NCBI RefSeq assembly: GCF_900108295.1
Contig: NZ_FNWK01000002.1
Coordinates: 558,001-622,000, forward strand
From: Sphingopyxis sp. YR583
Lineage (GTDB): Bacteria > Pseudomonadota > Alphaproteobacteria > Sphingomonadales > Sphingomonadaceae
DNA: 64,000 bases
Reading direction: 5' to 3'
Part shown: positions 55,502-64,000 of the stretch, piece by piece
Layout: the number at the start of each line of letters is the position of its first letter
Numbering within the stretch: position 1 is the stretch's first letter
Program-made: the position numbers and the translations under genes
Notes under the pieces: model-generated
Told to the model about the DNA's origin: nothing
Seen by the model: the letters and a program-made list of their open reading frames with translations, nothing else
Databases searched by the model: none

Positions 55502-55915
55502 TCAGCGCGTCGTCGTGATCGATGCGAAACAGGTAAAGCCGCTCTGTCCCGCCTGCAAGCGCCGGATATACTGAAGATAGGCCTGCGACTGATTATAGGT
55601 CGTCCCCGGCAGCGTCTGCCCCCGAAATGCGCGCTTCACTTGCTCGCCCGTGAAGGGACGCGGCGACCCCGGAAACGCACCCTTGGTACCCGGCGGAACC
55701 AGCTTCCCCGCCGCATCGATATATTTGCCGGCACCAGTCGGGCCGGGAATTGGAATCTCGCAGTTCATCACCGACACCGCGGTCTGGGCAAATGCGGGAC
55801 GGATCGTCAGCGCAGCGGACACACCGACAGCGCCGAGCGCCAGCATTTTGCGCCGCGAAGGGATGCTTTCGTCCGTCCCTGCGGCGTTTTCGTCGGGAAT
55901 ATCGCTGTTTTGCAT
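55502..55915 (-). CDS. Tat-exported hypothetical protein
   Basis: A protein of about 137 residues with a twin-arginine-like signal SRRKMLALGAVGVSAALTI and a cleavage site near AFAQT. The mature part of about 95 residues contains CEIPIPGPTGAGKYIDAAG, PFTGEQVKRAF and a second Cys near the C-terminus. I do not recognise the family. The window also encodes tatABC, so export by Tat is plausible. The frame opens at 55993; 55915 is chosen because it gives a normal Tat N-region. Confidence 0.65.
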   Translation of the reverse strand: MQNSDIPDENAAGTDESIPSRRKMLALGAVGVSAALTIRPAFAQTAVSVMNCEIPIPGPTGAGKYIDAAGKLVPPGTKGAFPGSPRPFTGEQVKRAFRGQTLPGTTYNQSQAYLQYIRRLQAGQSGFTCFASITTTR

Positions 55916-56064
55916 GTCGCGCGCATAACCCAATGCGCTGCCAAGGAAAAGTAAAAGACGGCCCACCTTCGCGCCCTTCCCGCTTTGGGACATTCGCCGT
56001 CAGGACATTAATTCGCGTAAACATCCTTGCACATGATCCCCGCTTCGTGCGAGGCGCAGCGACG

Positions 56065-57297
56065 ATGTTCGATCGCCTCTCCAGCCTGGTCATCGCTCTC
56101 ACGCTTGTCGCCATCGCGGCGATTTTGGCTACGCTGGCCGGGGGCGATCCGCTGTCGATCGCCATCATGGTGATCGCGGGCTTTCTTGCCGCCGCCACGG
56201 TTTACAGCGCACTCCCGGTGCCCTTGCCGGATACAACGGACGCTGGCGCAGTCCCCGCCGCCGCTCCGCCTCTCTCCCTGCTCCGTCATCCCGACTTTGC
56301 CCATTGGGTCGATCAGGAAAAGGAGCCACTGATCGGAACCGCCGACAATATCGTGACCATCGCCAACGATGCCGCAATCCGTTTGCTCGGACGGCATATC
56401 GTTGGGGCGGATGTCCGCACCGCGATCCGTCACCCGGCGGCAATCGACTGGCTGTCGCAAATCAATACGGACGTTCCGCTGGAAACGGTCAATTTGATCG
56501 ACTTTCCGCGTCCCGGCCAACGGTGGACGATGCGGATAGCGGCGCTATCGGGCAGCGAGAATATCATCTTCCTGTCCGACCGCTCTGCCATCGATGCCGC
56601 GGACCGGATGCGATCCGACTTCGTCGCCAACGCCAGCCACGAATTGCGGACGCCGCTTGCCGCGATCCTCGGCTATGTCGAAACGCTCCTCGACATGAAT
56701 GGCGACACCGACGGCCCAACGCGCAGCCGTTTCCTGTCGATCATCCACCGCGAGGCCGGGCGGATGCAACAACTCGTGATCGACCTTCTCTCGATCTCGC
56801 GCGTCGAGGCCGACCGCTTTCGTCGTCCGACGACGCCGGTCGATCTGACCGCAATCGTCAAAACGACGATCGCGCAGCTACGCGACAGCGAGCAGGCGCG
56901 CGCGAAAGACATCGTCGCAAAGCTAGGTGACGAACCGCAACCGATGTTCGGCGATGAAGCGCAGCTCGGCCAGCTTGCGCACAATATCATCTCGAACGCG
57001 ATGAAATACGGCCACGCCGGAACCCCAGTGACGGTCGAGCTGATACGTGAGGGCCGACGCGTGCGCTTGTCGGTCAGCGACGAGGGCGACGGCATCGCTC
57101 CCGATCATCTGCCCCGCCTGACCGAACGCTTCTATCGCGTCGACGAAGCCCGCAGCCGGTCGGTCGGCGGAACCGGCCTCGGCCTGGCGATCGTCAAGCA
57201 CATCAGCGAGCGCCATCAGGGGCGGCTCGATATCGAAAGCGAGCTTGGCAAGGGAACCCGGGTTTCGGTGACTTTCCCGCTCCGCGTCGAAAGCTAG
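56065..57297 (+). CDS. PhoR-like membrane sensor histidine kinase
   Basis: A 410-residue kinase: two N-terminal membrane helices (about 9-26 and 31-50), a PAS-like region, then HisKA with intact H-box ANASHELRTPLAAILGY (His at about 192). The HATPase domain has HNIISNAMKYG, SDEGDGIAPD and GGTGLGLAIVKHI. Layout resembles PhoR of the phosphate regulon, but no phoB, pst genes or any response regulator is adjacent, so the signal is unknown. The ATG at 56065 is chosen; the upstream frame overlaps the divergent Tat-exported gene. Confidence 0.88.
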   Translation: MFDRLSSLVIALTLVAIAAILATLAGGDPLSIAIMVIAGFLAAATVYSALPVPLPDTTDAGAVPAAAPPLSLLRHPDFAHWVDQEKEPLIGTADNIVTIANDAAIRLLGRHIVGADVRTAIRHPAAIDWLSQINTDVPLETVNLIDFPRPGQRWTMRIAALSGSENIIFLSDRSAIDAADRMRSDFVANASHELRTPLAAILGYVETLLDMNGDTDGPTRSRFLSIIHREAGRMQQLVIDLLSISRVEADRFRRPTTPVDLTAIVKTTIAQLRDSEQARAKDIVAKLGDEPQPMFGDEAQLGQLAHNIISNAMKYGHAGTPVTVELIREGRRVRLSVSDEGDGIAPDHLPRLTERFYRVDEARSRSVGGTGLGLAIVKHISERHQGRLDIESELGKGTRVSVTFPLRVES

Positions 57298-57333
57298 GAC
57301 CGACGCCGCGACAAGCTTCCATTGCAGCGCGGC

Positions 57334-58650
57334 TCATTCGATAGCGCGAAGCAATTCTCCGATCTTCCCGAACATCTCATCGATCTGCACCTTTTCGACG
57401 ATCAGCGGCGGCGACAGCGCAATGATGTCGCCGGTCGCGCGAACGAGCAGGCCGTTATCGAAACAGGCATGAAACAGCTCCATCGCGCGCGCCGTCGGCG
57501 CGCCCGCACGCGGTTCGAGTTCGATCCCGGCAACAAGGCCGATAGTGCGGATATCGATGACATGGCGCGCGCCCTTCAGGCTGTGCGCCGCATCTTCCCA
57601 ATAGGACGCAAGCTCGTTCGCCCGGTCGAACAGGCCATCCCGGGCATAAAGATCGAGCGTCGCGAGCCCCGCCGCGCTCGCCAGCGGATGCCCCGAATAG
57701 GTATAACCGTGGAACAGCTCGATCCCGCCGGGCACGCTGTCGATCACCGCATCATGCAACTCACGTTTCACCGCGACCGCGCCCATCGGGACCGCAGCGT
57801 TAGTCAGCCCCTTCGCCATCGTGATGATATCGGGCGTCACGCCCCATTGCCCGGCGGCGGTTGCCCCACCAACGCGGCCGAAGGCGGTGATCACCTCGTC
57901 GAAGATCAGGATTATGCCGTGCCGGTCGCAAATCTCGCGCAGCCGCTGCAAATAGCCGACCGGCGGCACCAGCACACCGGTCGACCCTGCCATCGGCTCG
58001 ACGATCACCGCCGCGATCGTGTCGGCACCGTGCAGGTCGACGAGTCGCTGCAGATCGTCGGCCAGTTCGGCACCATGTTTCGGAAACCCGCGCGTGAAGG
58101 CGTTACGTTCGATATCGTGCGTGTGGCGAAGATGATCGACGCCGGGCAGCCCTCCGCCAAACGCGCGGCGATTGTTAACGAGTCCGCCGACGCTGATCCC
58201 GCCGAAACCCGTGCCATGATAGCCGCGCTCGCGTCCGATCAATCGCGTCCGCGTCCCCTGCCCCTTGGCGCGCTGTATGTTGAGCGCGATCTTGAGCGCG
58301 GTATCGACCGATTCCGACCCGCTGTTGGTGAAGAATATCCGGTCGAGCCCTTCGGGCATCAGAGCCGCAAGCCGCTGCGCCAGTTCGAACGGCAGCGGGT
58401 GCCCGAGCTGGAACGTCGGCGCGAAATCGAGCGTCGCCGCGGCCTTTGCAATCGCTTCGGTGATCTCGGGGCGGCAATGGCCGGCATTACTGCACCATAG
58501 CCCCGAGGTGCCGTCGAGGATCGCCCGGCCGTCGCCCGACTGATAGTGCATTCCGCTCGCCGCAACGAGCTGGCGCGGGTGCGCCTTGAAGGATTTGTTG
58601 GCGGTGAACGGCATCCAGAAGGACGCCAGTTGGTCGTTGTCGCCGCGCAT
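57334..58650 (-). CDS. class III aminotransferase, beta-alanine/omega-amino acid:pyruvate type
   Basis: A 438-residue PLP enzyme closely resembling omega-amino acid-pyruvate transaminases: FWMPFTANKSFKAHPRQLV, LDGTSGLWCSNAGH, NSGSESVDTALKIAL, GRERGYHGTGFGG, ILIFDEVITAFGR and the PLP-lysine segment ITMAKGLTNAAVPMGA. A role with beta-alanine, GABA or polyamine-derived amines fits the divergent polyamine-type locus. The ATG at 58650 has AAGGAG 6 bases upstream, better than the codons at 58656 and 58665. Confidence 0.88.
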   Translation of the reverse strand: MRGDNDQLASFWMPFTANKSFKAHPRQLVAASGMHYQSGDGRAILDGTSGLWCSNAGHCRPEITEAIAKAAATLDFAPTFQLGHPLPFELAQRLAALMPEGLDRIFFTNSGSESVDTALKIALNIQRAKGQGTRTRLIGRERGYHGTGFGGISVGGLVNNRRAFGGGLPGVDHLRHTHDIERNAFTRGFPKHGAELADDLQRLVDLHGADTIAAVIVEPMAGSTGVLVPPVGYLQRLREICDRHGIILIFDEVITAFGRVGGATAAGQWGVTPDIITMAKGLTNAAVPMGAVAVKRELHDAVIDSVPGGIELFHGYTYSGHPLASAAGLATLDLYARDGLFDRANELASYWEDAAHSLKGARHVIDIRTIGLVAGIELEPRAGAPTARAMELFHACFDNGLLVRATGDIIALSPPLIVEKVQIDEMFGKIGELLRAIE

Positions 58651-58674
58651 CGCCATCTCCTTCAAGTTCGGGCT

Positions 58675-58710
58675 GCGCGAGATTGCTTCGCTTCGCCCGG
58701 AATGACAACG
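58675..58710. repeat. degenerate REP-like dispersed repeat
   Basis: GCGCGAGATTGCTTCGCTTC followed by GCCCGGAATGACAAC is a diverged copy of the widespread bacterial repeat whose other strand reads CGTCATTGCGAGCGAAGCGA. It lies in the intergenic region between the divergent aminotransferase and glutamine-synthetase genes, 25 bases before the aminotransferase start. Only one copy is seen in the window. Confidence 0.55.
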
Positions 58711-58731
58711 GACATTTGCCCGGACAACGAA

Positions 58732-58753
58732 TCCGGCATGTATTCATGCCGGA
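58732..58753. promoter_or_regulatory. perfect dyad upstream of the polyamine-type locus
   Basis: TCCGGCATG (58732-58740) and CATGCCGGA (58745-58753) form a perfect 9-bp inverted repeat around TATT. It is 97 bases before the glutamine-synthetase ATG and 82 bases before the divergent aminotransferase start. It suits a dimeric repressor acting on both sides; no T-tract follows, so a terminator is less likely. Confidence 0.45.
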
Positions 58754-58849
58754 AACGGCCCGATAGCGGCCCCCTCTGGCGCTTCGCCCAAGCTTGCGAT
58801 ACGCTGAGCTTCCACAAACGGGCCGGCTCCTCGGCCCAATCGGGGGCGC

Positions 58850-60196
58850 ATGTCAGTCAATCTGGAACAATGGATCAGCGACCATAAAATCGACGAAGTC
58901 GAATGTATCGTCCCCGACATCAACGGGGTCCAGCGCGGCAAGGTGCTGCCCGCCAAGAAGTTTCTGTCATCGGTGAAGGACAAGTCGCTGCGCATTCCGG
59001 GCAGCGTCTTCATCTGCACGATCGACGGCCACTACCCCGACGATATCGACGATATCTGGGACAAGGATCCCGACAAATATCTGATCGCCGATCCAGACAC
59101 GATCTGCGTCGCTCCGGGCTTCACCTCGCCGACCGCCTTCGTGATCGCCGACGCATTCAACGGCGACGGCAGCGAGGTCGACATCGCCCCGCGCACGATC
59201 CTCAAGAAAGTGCTCGGCCTCTATGCCGAGAAAGGCTGGAAACCGATCATCGCGCCCGAGGTCGAATTCTATCTCGTCTCGCAGAACGCCGACCCCGATT
59301 TTCCGCTGACCCCGCCGGTCGGCCAATCGGGGCGCAGCGAGACCGCGAGCCAGCCCTATGGGCTGGAGGCGATGAACGAATATGAGGATATCATCGATCA
59401 TATCTATGACGATTGCGAGATGATGGGGCTCGATATCGACACGATGATTCATGAAATGGGTGCCGCGCAGCTTGAGGTCAATTTCGAGCATGGCGACCCA
59501 CTGCGCCTCGCTGACGAAGTGTTTCTGTTCAAACGCGTCGTGCGCAATGTCGCGAAGCAGCACAATGTCTACGCGACTTTCATGGCGAACCCGATGGCGG
59601 GCCAGCCGGGCAGCGCGATGCATATCCATCAGTCGGTGGTCGACGCCGCGACGGGCAAGAACCTTTTCTCCACCGCGAACGGTCGCGATAGCGCGATGTT
59701 CCGCAGCTACATTGCTGGCCTCGTTCGCTACATGCCGCAAATCTCGCCCTTATGGGCGCCCAATGTGAACAGCTTTCGCCGCATGCGTCCCGACAGCGCC
59801 GCGCCGATCAACGTCCAGTGGGGCGAGGACAATCGCTCGTGCGGATTCCGCGTGCCGATCTCCGACAAGGCGAACCGCCGCGTCGAGAACCGCCTTCCGG
59901 GCGCCGACAGCAATCCCTATCTCGCTATCGCGGCGTCGCTCATCTGCGGCTATATCGGCATGGTCGACCGCATGGTCCCCGCCAAGCCGATCACCGGCAG
60001 CGCCTATAATCGCGCGCGCACCCTGCCCCGCACATTGGAAGCGGCGCTCGACCGCTTCGCCTCGTGCAAGAAGGTGCGCAACCTGCTCGGCGATGATTTC
60101 TTCGAAATCTTCTTCGCGGTGAAGGATCACGAGCTGTTCAACTATCAATCGGTGGTGTCGAGCTGGGAACGCGAACATCTTTTGATGCGCGTCTGA
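58850..60196 (+). CDS. glutamine synthetase-family gamma-glutamylpolyamine synthetase-like
   Basis: A 448-residue GS-family ligase of the PuuA-like group. VECIVPDINGVQRGKVLP opens the beta-grasp domain, APEVEFYLVS holds a metal-binding Glu, HEMGAAQLEVNF and GSAMHIHQSV form the active site, and NRRVENRLPGADSNPYLA the C-terminal part. PuuA-type enzymes join glutamate to putrescine or other amines. The following PuuB-like oxidase and aminotransferase support polyamine catabolism. The exact amine is unknown. It starts 14 codons into a region of overlapping frames; the ATG at 58850 is the natural start. Confidence 0.88.
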   Translation: MSVNLEQWISDHKIDEVECIVPDINGVQRGKVLPAKKFLSSVKDKSLRIPGSVFICTIDGHYPDDIDDIWDKDPDKYLIADPDTICVAPGFTSPTAFVIADAFNGDGSEVDIAPRTILKKVLGLYAEKGWKPIIAPEVEFYLVSQNADPDFPLTPPVGQSGRSETASQPYGLEAMNEYEDIIDHIYDDCEMMGLDIDTMIHEMGAAQLEVNFEHGDPLRLADEVFLFKRVVRNVAKQHNVYATFMANPMAGQPGSAMHIHQSVVDAATGKNLFSTANGRDSAMFRSYIAGLVRYMPQISPLWAPNVNSFRRMRPDSAAPINVQWGEDNRSCGFRVPISDKANRRVENRLPGADSNPYLAIAASLICGYIGMVDRMVPAKPITGSAYNRARTLPRTLEAALDRFASCKKVRNLLGDDFFEIFFAVKDHELFNYQSVVSSWEREHLLMRV

Positions 60197-60210
60197 CCCG
60201 CACCGCTGCC

Positions 60211-61482
60211 ATGACCGATACGCTCGCCAACAGCTATTATGCCGCGACCGCGCATCCGTGGCGGGAATTAGGCGATATCGACGGCGACCTGGAATGCGAC
60301 GTCGCGGTAATCGGTGGCGGTTTCACAGGCCTGTCGGCGGCGCTGGCGTGCGCCGAGCGCGGCTTCTCGGTCATTCTCGTCGAGCGCGAGCATATCGGTT
60401 TTGGGGCCTCGGGCCGTAACGGTGGACAGCTCATACCGGGGCTTCGCTGGACGGCCTCGGAGTTGGAGGAAGAGTTCGGCAGCGAACGCGCCGATGCGCT
60501 GTTCGACCTCTGCTGGCGCGCAAACCCGGTCAAGGCACGCATCGAAAAACACGGCATCGATTGCGACCTCAAGACCGGGCATCTCGAGGCGGCATGGACC
60601 CCCACCGACTTCGACACGATGCAGCGCGAAGCTGAATATCTGGACAAGCGCTTCAATTATCGAACCGACGTCATCGCAAAAACCAGGATGGCGGAGCACA
60701 TCGCAAGCCCCCTTTATCATGGCGGAATCCACGATCTTCAGGGCGGTCATTTCCATCCGCTCAATTATGCGATCGCACTGGCGAAGGCGGCAGAGGCAGC
60801 CGGTGTGCGCATTTGGGAGGGTGAGCGCGTCAACCGGATCGTCGAATTCAGCGACGGGTCAAGCGAGTTGATCACAAACCGGGCAATCATAGGCGCGCGC
60901 TATGTCATCGACGCGACCGATAGCTGGATCGGCGACGTCGAGCCCGACCTCGGCCGCTACACCGTCCCGATCATGAACTATAATATCGCGACGGCTCCGC
61001 TCGCGAACGCCGACGAGCTGCTCCCGACCGACGCCGCGGTCGCCGACAGCCGTTTCGTGCTCAACTATTTCCGCCTGTCCGCCGACAAGCGGCTGATCTT
61101 CGGAGGCGGCGAGCGCTATTCGCAGACGCCGCCACGCGACATCGCAGCCTTCGTCCGCCCGTTCGTGGCAGAGGTCTTTCCGCAGGTCGCCGACGCGCCG
61201 ATCGACTATGGCTGGGGCGGCGCCGTCGCGGTGACGATGAACCGGCTGCCGCATATCGGGCGGCGCAGGAATGTCTTTTTCGCACATGGCTTCTCGGGCC
61301 ACGGCGCGCTGGTGACGACGCTTGCCGGCGAACTCGTCGCCGAAGCCATGGCGGAGACCGCCGAACGCTTCGACGTGCTGGCAAATCTTCCGTCAAAGCC
61401 CTTCCCCGGCGGCAAATGGCTGCGGCGGCCGCTCGCGACGCTCGGGCTGCTCTATTACGCGATGAAGGACAAGCTCGGATGA
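60211..61482 (+). CDS. FAD-dependent oxidase, gamma-glutamylputrescine oxidase-like (PuuB)
   Basis: A 423-residue DAO-family flavoprotein. NSYYAATAHPWRELGDIDGD followed by AVIGGGFTGLSAALACAERG and GFGASGRNGGQLIPGLRW is the PuuB-type opening. DATDSWIGDVEPDLGRY and HGFSGHGALVTTLAGELVAE are later blocks. It would oxidise gamma-glutamylated amines to the aldehyde. It lies 14 bases after the glutamine-synthetase gene and is coupled by ATGA to the aminotransferase. Confidence 0.88.
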   Translation: MTDTLANSYYAATAHPWRELGDIDGDLECDVAVIGGGFTGLSAALACAERGFSVILVEREHIGFGASGRNGGQLIPGLRWTASELEEEFGSERADALFDLCWRANPVKARIEKHGIDCDLKTGHLEAAWTPTDFDTMQREAEYLDKRFNYRTDVIAKTRMAEHIASPLYHGGIHDLQGGHFHPLNYAIALAKAAEAAGVRIWEGERVNRIVEFSDGSSELITNRAIIGARYVIDATDSWIGDVEPDLGRYTVPIMNYNIATAPLANADELLPTDAAVADSRFVLNYFRLSADKRLIFGGGERYSQTPPRDIAAFVRPFVAEVFPQVADAPIDYGWGGAVAVTMNRLPHIGRRRNVFFAHGFSGHGALVTTLAGELVAEAMAETAERFDVLANLPSKPFPGGKWLRRPLATLGLLYYAMKDKLG

Positions 61483-62822
61483 TCGCCGACGCCGCCATCG
61501 CGCGCGTTGCGGCACGCGAAGCCGACCGCTTTCGTACAGCGAACCCGCGCGCCTTCGCCCATCATGCGGCGGCGACCGGCTGGTTCCAGTCGGTGCCCTT
61601 TCACTGGATGACGGACTGGCCCAGCCCGGTGCCGATCGTCGCGGCCGCGGCGAAAGATGCGACGCTGACCAGTATCGACGGCCAAGCTTACGACGATTTC
61701 TGCCTCGGCGACACTGCCAGCCTCTTTGGCCATTCGCCGCCCGCGCTCGCTGCCGCGCTGGAAAAACAGGCTAGCGAAGGCCTGAGCTATATGCTTCCCA
61801 CCGAGCGCGGCGCGGCGCTCTCCGAAAAGCTCGCCGCGATGTTCGGCCTGCCGCAATGGCAGGTCACGACGACCGCCAGCGAGGCCAATCGCGCCGTCAT
61901 CCGCTGGTGTCGCGGGATCAGCGGGCGCGCGAAAATCCTGACCTTCAACGGTGCCTATCATGGTGCGGTCGACGACGCATTTGTCGACTTGAAGAACGAC
62001 ACACCGGTGATGCGCGCTAGCCTGGTCGGCCAGGTCCATGACCTGCGCGACACCACGACCGTCATCGAGTTCAACGACGAGGAAGCGCTCGCCGCAGCGC
62101 TGCGCGGCGGCGATATCGCCTGCGTGCTTGCCGAACCGGTCATGACCAACGTCGGCATGGTGCGCGATGCACCGGGTTTCCTGACGATGCTGCGCAGGCT
62201 CTGCGACGAGACCGGAACGCTACTGGTGTTCGATGAAACCCACACCATTTCGTCGGGCTATGGCGGCCATGGCGTCACCCACGGTCCTGCGCCCGACCTG
62301 ATGGTCGTCGGCAAGTCGATCGGCGGCGGCGTTCCATGTGCGGTCTATGGTTTCAGCGCTGAGGTCGCCAAACGCATGGCCGCACTCAACGCGTCGCGCC
62401 CTGCCGGCCACAGCGGTATCGGCACAACGCTCTCCGCCAACGCCCTCGCAATCACCGCGATGGACGCGATGCTGTCCGATGTCATCACGCCCGATGCCTA
62501 TGACAGGATGCTGCACGGCGCCGCGCGCCTGGTCTCCGGGCTCGAACAGGAAATCACCGCAGCCGGTTTCGATTGGCACGTCACCCAGGTCGGCGCCCGC
62601 GTCGAGTTCCTCACCTGCCCTACTCCGCCGCGCAACGGCGCCGGGGCAAAGGCGGCGATGCATCCCGAACTCGAGGCTGCGATCCACCTCTTCCTTGCCA
62701 ATCGCGGGATTTTGCTGGCGCCGTTTCACAATATGATGTTGGTGAGCCCGGTTACGTCGGACGATCAGATCGACCGGCTCGTCGGCGCATTTGCCGGCTG
62801 CGCGCGTGCATTGAAGGAGTAG
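61479..62822 (+). CDS. class III aminotransferase (GSAM-like) of the polyamine-type locus
   Basis: A 447-residue PLP enzyme. TTTASEANRAVIRWCRG, LTFNGAYHGAVDD, LLVFDETHTISSGYGG and the PLP-lysine segment VVGKSIGGGVPCAVYG resemble glutamate-1-semialdehyde aminomutase relatives, but the context points to a catabolic amine or amino-aldehyde substrate. It starts at 61479 overlapping the upstream stop; the frame is open to 61416. A second glutamine synthetase begins 7 bases later. Confidence 0.86.
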   Translation: MIADAAIARVAAREADRFRTANPRAFAHHAAATGWFQSVPFHWMTDWPSPVPIVAAAAKDATLTSIDGQAYDDFCLGDTASLFGHSPPALAAALEKQASEGLSYMLPTERGAALSEKLAAMFGLPQWQVTTTASEANRAVIRWCRGISGRAKILTFNGAYHGAVDDAFVDLKNDTPVMRASLVGQVHDLRDTTTVIEFNDEEALAAALRGGDIACVLAEPVMTNVGMVRDAPGFLTMLRRLCDETGTLLVFDETHTISSGYGGHGVTHGPAPDLMVVGKSIGGGVPCAVYGFSAEVAKRMAALNASRPAGHSGIGTTLSANALAITAMDAMLSDVITPDAYDRMLHGAARLVSGLEQEITAAGFDWHVTQVGARVEFLTCPTPPRNGAGAKAAMHPELEAAIHLFLANRGILLAPFHNMMLVSPVTSDDQIDRLVGAFAGCARALKE

Positions 62823-62829
62823 AGGGGCC

Positions 62830-64000
62830 ATGTCGAAATCATCGGGCGTGATCGCGGGCCGTGCAGAGGCCGAGGCCTTTTTCAAGGCGAACCCCGACGT
62901 CGATTCGATCGAGATGATCTACACCGATTTCGGTGGCGTTCCGCGCGGCAAGCGCCTCCGCCAGCATGAGGTGATGGCCGTCTATGAAAGCGGCCGCATG
63001 TTCCCCGGCTCGATCACCGTCGTCGACATCACGGGGCAGGACACGGTCGAGACGGGCCTCGTCTGGGAAGATGGAGACGCCGACCGCTCGATGAAGCCGA
63101 TCCCCGGCACGCTCGTCCGCACCCCGTGGGGCGGCGAGAATGCTGCGCAATTCCTCGTCGACTTCTACGAACTCGACGGCACGCCGCACGACCTCGACCC
63201 GCGCCATGTGCTGGGCCGCGTCGTCGACCGCTTCGCCGCCGATGGCCTGACGCCCGCGCTTGCGGTCGAGCTGGAATTCTACCTCGTCGATCCGCGCCGC
63301 GCACGCGACGGTGGCATCCGTCCCGCGCGCCCCGGCTATAGCCGCGACACACCGCGCAATGTCGAAGTCTATGGCCTGCGCGAGCTGGAAGACTTCCGGC
63401 CGTTCTTCGACGCGCTCTACGCCGCGACCGAAGTGCAGGGCCTGCCACTTGAAAGCGCGATCTCCGAATTCGCGCCGGGCCAGTTCGAGCTGACCCTGTG
63501 CTACAAACCCGACACGCTGCGCGCCTGCGACGATGCCATCATGTACAAGCGCCTCGTCAAGGCGATCGCGCAGCAACAAGGGCTGGAGGCGACCTTCATG
63601 GCCAAGCCCTTCGCCGACCAGGCGGGCAGCGGGATGCATATCCATGTCTCGGTCAACGACGACAAGGGCAGCAATATCTTCGCCAGCGACGACCCCGAAG
63701 GCACCCCGGCGCTGCGCCATGCGATCGGCGGGATGATCGGCAGCGTCGGCGACGGTTTCGCGCTCTTCGCCCCGCATGCGAACAGCTATCGCCGCTTCAA
63801 GGCGAACAGCTATGCCCCCGTCGCTCCGACCTGGGGCGTCAACAACCGCACCGTATCGTTCCGCATCCCCGCCGGCCCACCGCCGAGCCGCCATGTCGAG
63901 CATCGCGCGTGCGGCGCCGACGCCAACCCCTATCTCGCGGTCGCGGCGGTGCTGGCCGGCATGCATCACGGCATGACGAACAAGGTCGATCCGGGCACAG
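62830..64000 (+). CDS. second glutamine synthetase-family gene (3' end beyond window)
   Basis: At least 390 residues of a PuuA-like ligase paralogous to the one at 58850: IEMIYTDFGGVPRGKRLRQ, AVELEFYLVDPRR, ESAISEFAPGQFELTL, GSGMHIHVSVND and NNRTVSFRIPAGPPPSRHVE. AAGGAG and AGAGGGG precede the ATG. The frame is open to the window edge, so perhaps 50-60 residues are missing. Two ligases in one operon could act on different amines, such as putrescine, spermidine or ethanolamine. Confidence 0.88.
   Translation, partial: MSKSSGVIAGRAEAEAFFKANPDVDSIEMIYTDFGGVPRGKRLRQHEVMAVYESGRMFPGSITVVDITGQDTVETGLVWEDGDADRSMKPIPGTLVRTPWGGENAAQFLVDFYELDGTPHDLDPRHVLGRVVDRFAADGLTPALAVELEFYLVDPRRARDGGIRPARPGYSRDTPRNVEVYGLRELEDFRPFFDALYAATEVQGLPLESAISEFAPGQFELTLCYKPDTLRACDDAIMYKRLVKAIAQQQGLEATFMAKPFADQAGSGMHIHVSVNDDKGSNIFASDDPEGTPALRHAIGGMIGSVGDGFALFAPHANSYRRFKANSYAPVAPTWGVNNRTVSFRIPAGPPPSRHVEHRACGADANPYLAVAAVLAGMHHGMTNKVDPGT

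Overview
The window is a GC-rich alphaproteobacterial chromosome segment, most likely from a sphingomonad of the Sphingopyxis/Sphingomonas type. This is inferred from gene order (trpEGDC-moaC-moeA-lexA-comEC-gltX-gltA; argS-SPOR-nagZ-scpAB-tatABC), from the alphaproteobacterial LexA box GTTC-N7-GTTC, an EcfG-type promoter and a CtrA-type box, and from protein composition. No rRNA, tRNA, CRISPR array, insertion sequence or prophage was seen. Genes are densely packed, with many ATGA or TGATG stop/start overlaps, and no gene-free stretch exceeds about 240 bases.

Layout. 1-3.9 kb: tryptophan biosynthesis (trpE partial, trpG, trpD, trpC) with a large palindromic repeat between trpE and trpG. 4-6.9 kb: a low-GC orphan ORF, molybdenum-cofactor genes moaC-moeA, and autoregulated lexA. 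6.8-11.8 kb: comEC (minus), gltX and gltA. 11.9-15.4 kb (minus): a histidine-kinase-like protein lacking its phosphoacceptor His, a hypothetical partner, and a nucleotidyltransferase-like membrane protein. 15.7-30.4 kb: gyrA, a DUF952 protein, a secreted amidohydrolase, an MBL hydrolase, a peroxiredoxin, a glycine-zipper protein, a TauD-like dioxygenase, a YhhN protein, trmFO, an EF-hand protein, oxyR, moaE/moaD/pgsA and an MFS transporter. 30.4-35.9 kb: a CtrA-box-associated small membrane protein, RNase T2, nadC, a nitronate monooxygenase with a palindromic operator, a cyclophilin, mgtE and a 42-aa entericidin. 36-42.4 kb (minus): argS-SPOR-nagZ-scpA-scpB-tatA-tatB-tatC. 42.5-47.2 kb: a lipoprotein, ispH-thrB-rnhA, a DUF1508 protein and an FAD oxidoreductase. 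47.3-54.4 kb: a tad/cpa pilus operon (cpaA-B-C-D-E, tadB, tadC) without cpaF. 54.4-64 kb: a FAH-family hydrolase, a Tat-exported hypothetical, a PhoR-like kinase, a beta-alanine:pyruvate-type aminotransferase, and a polyamine-type locus (glutamine synthetase, PuuB-like oxidase, aminotransferase, second glutamine synthetase running off the end).

The most interesting signals are: (i) between mgtE and the entericidin gene, an EcfG-type promoter followed by two hairpins with long C-runs in their loops and a short T-tract, which looks like an unannotated general-stress small RNA or a regulated leader; (ii) the missing cpaF, whose place is held by a 16-codon ORF coupled to cpaE; (iii) the kinase-like protein with Gly where the H-box His should be; (iv) a consensus CtrA box before a 74-aa tail-anchored protein; (v) operator-like dyads before the nitronate monooxygenase, oxyR and polyamine genes. 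Functions are assigned from recognisable motifs and family knowledge; no database search was run.
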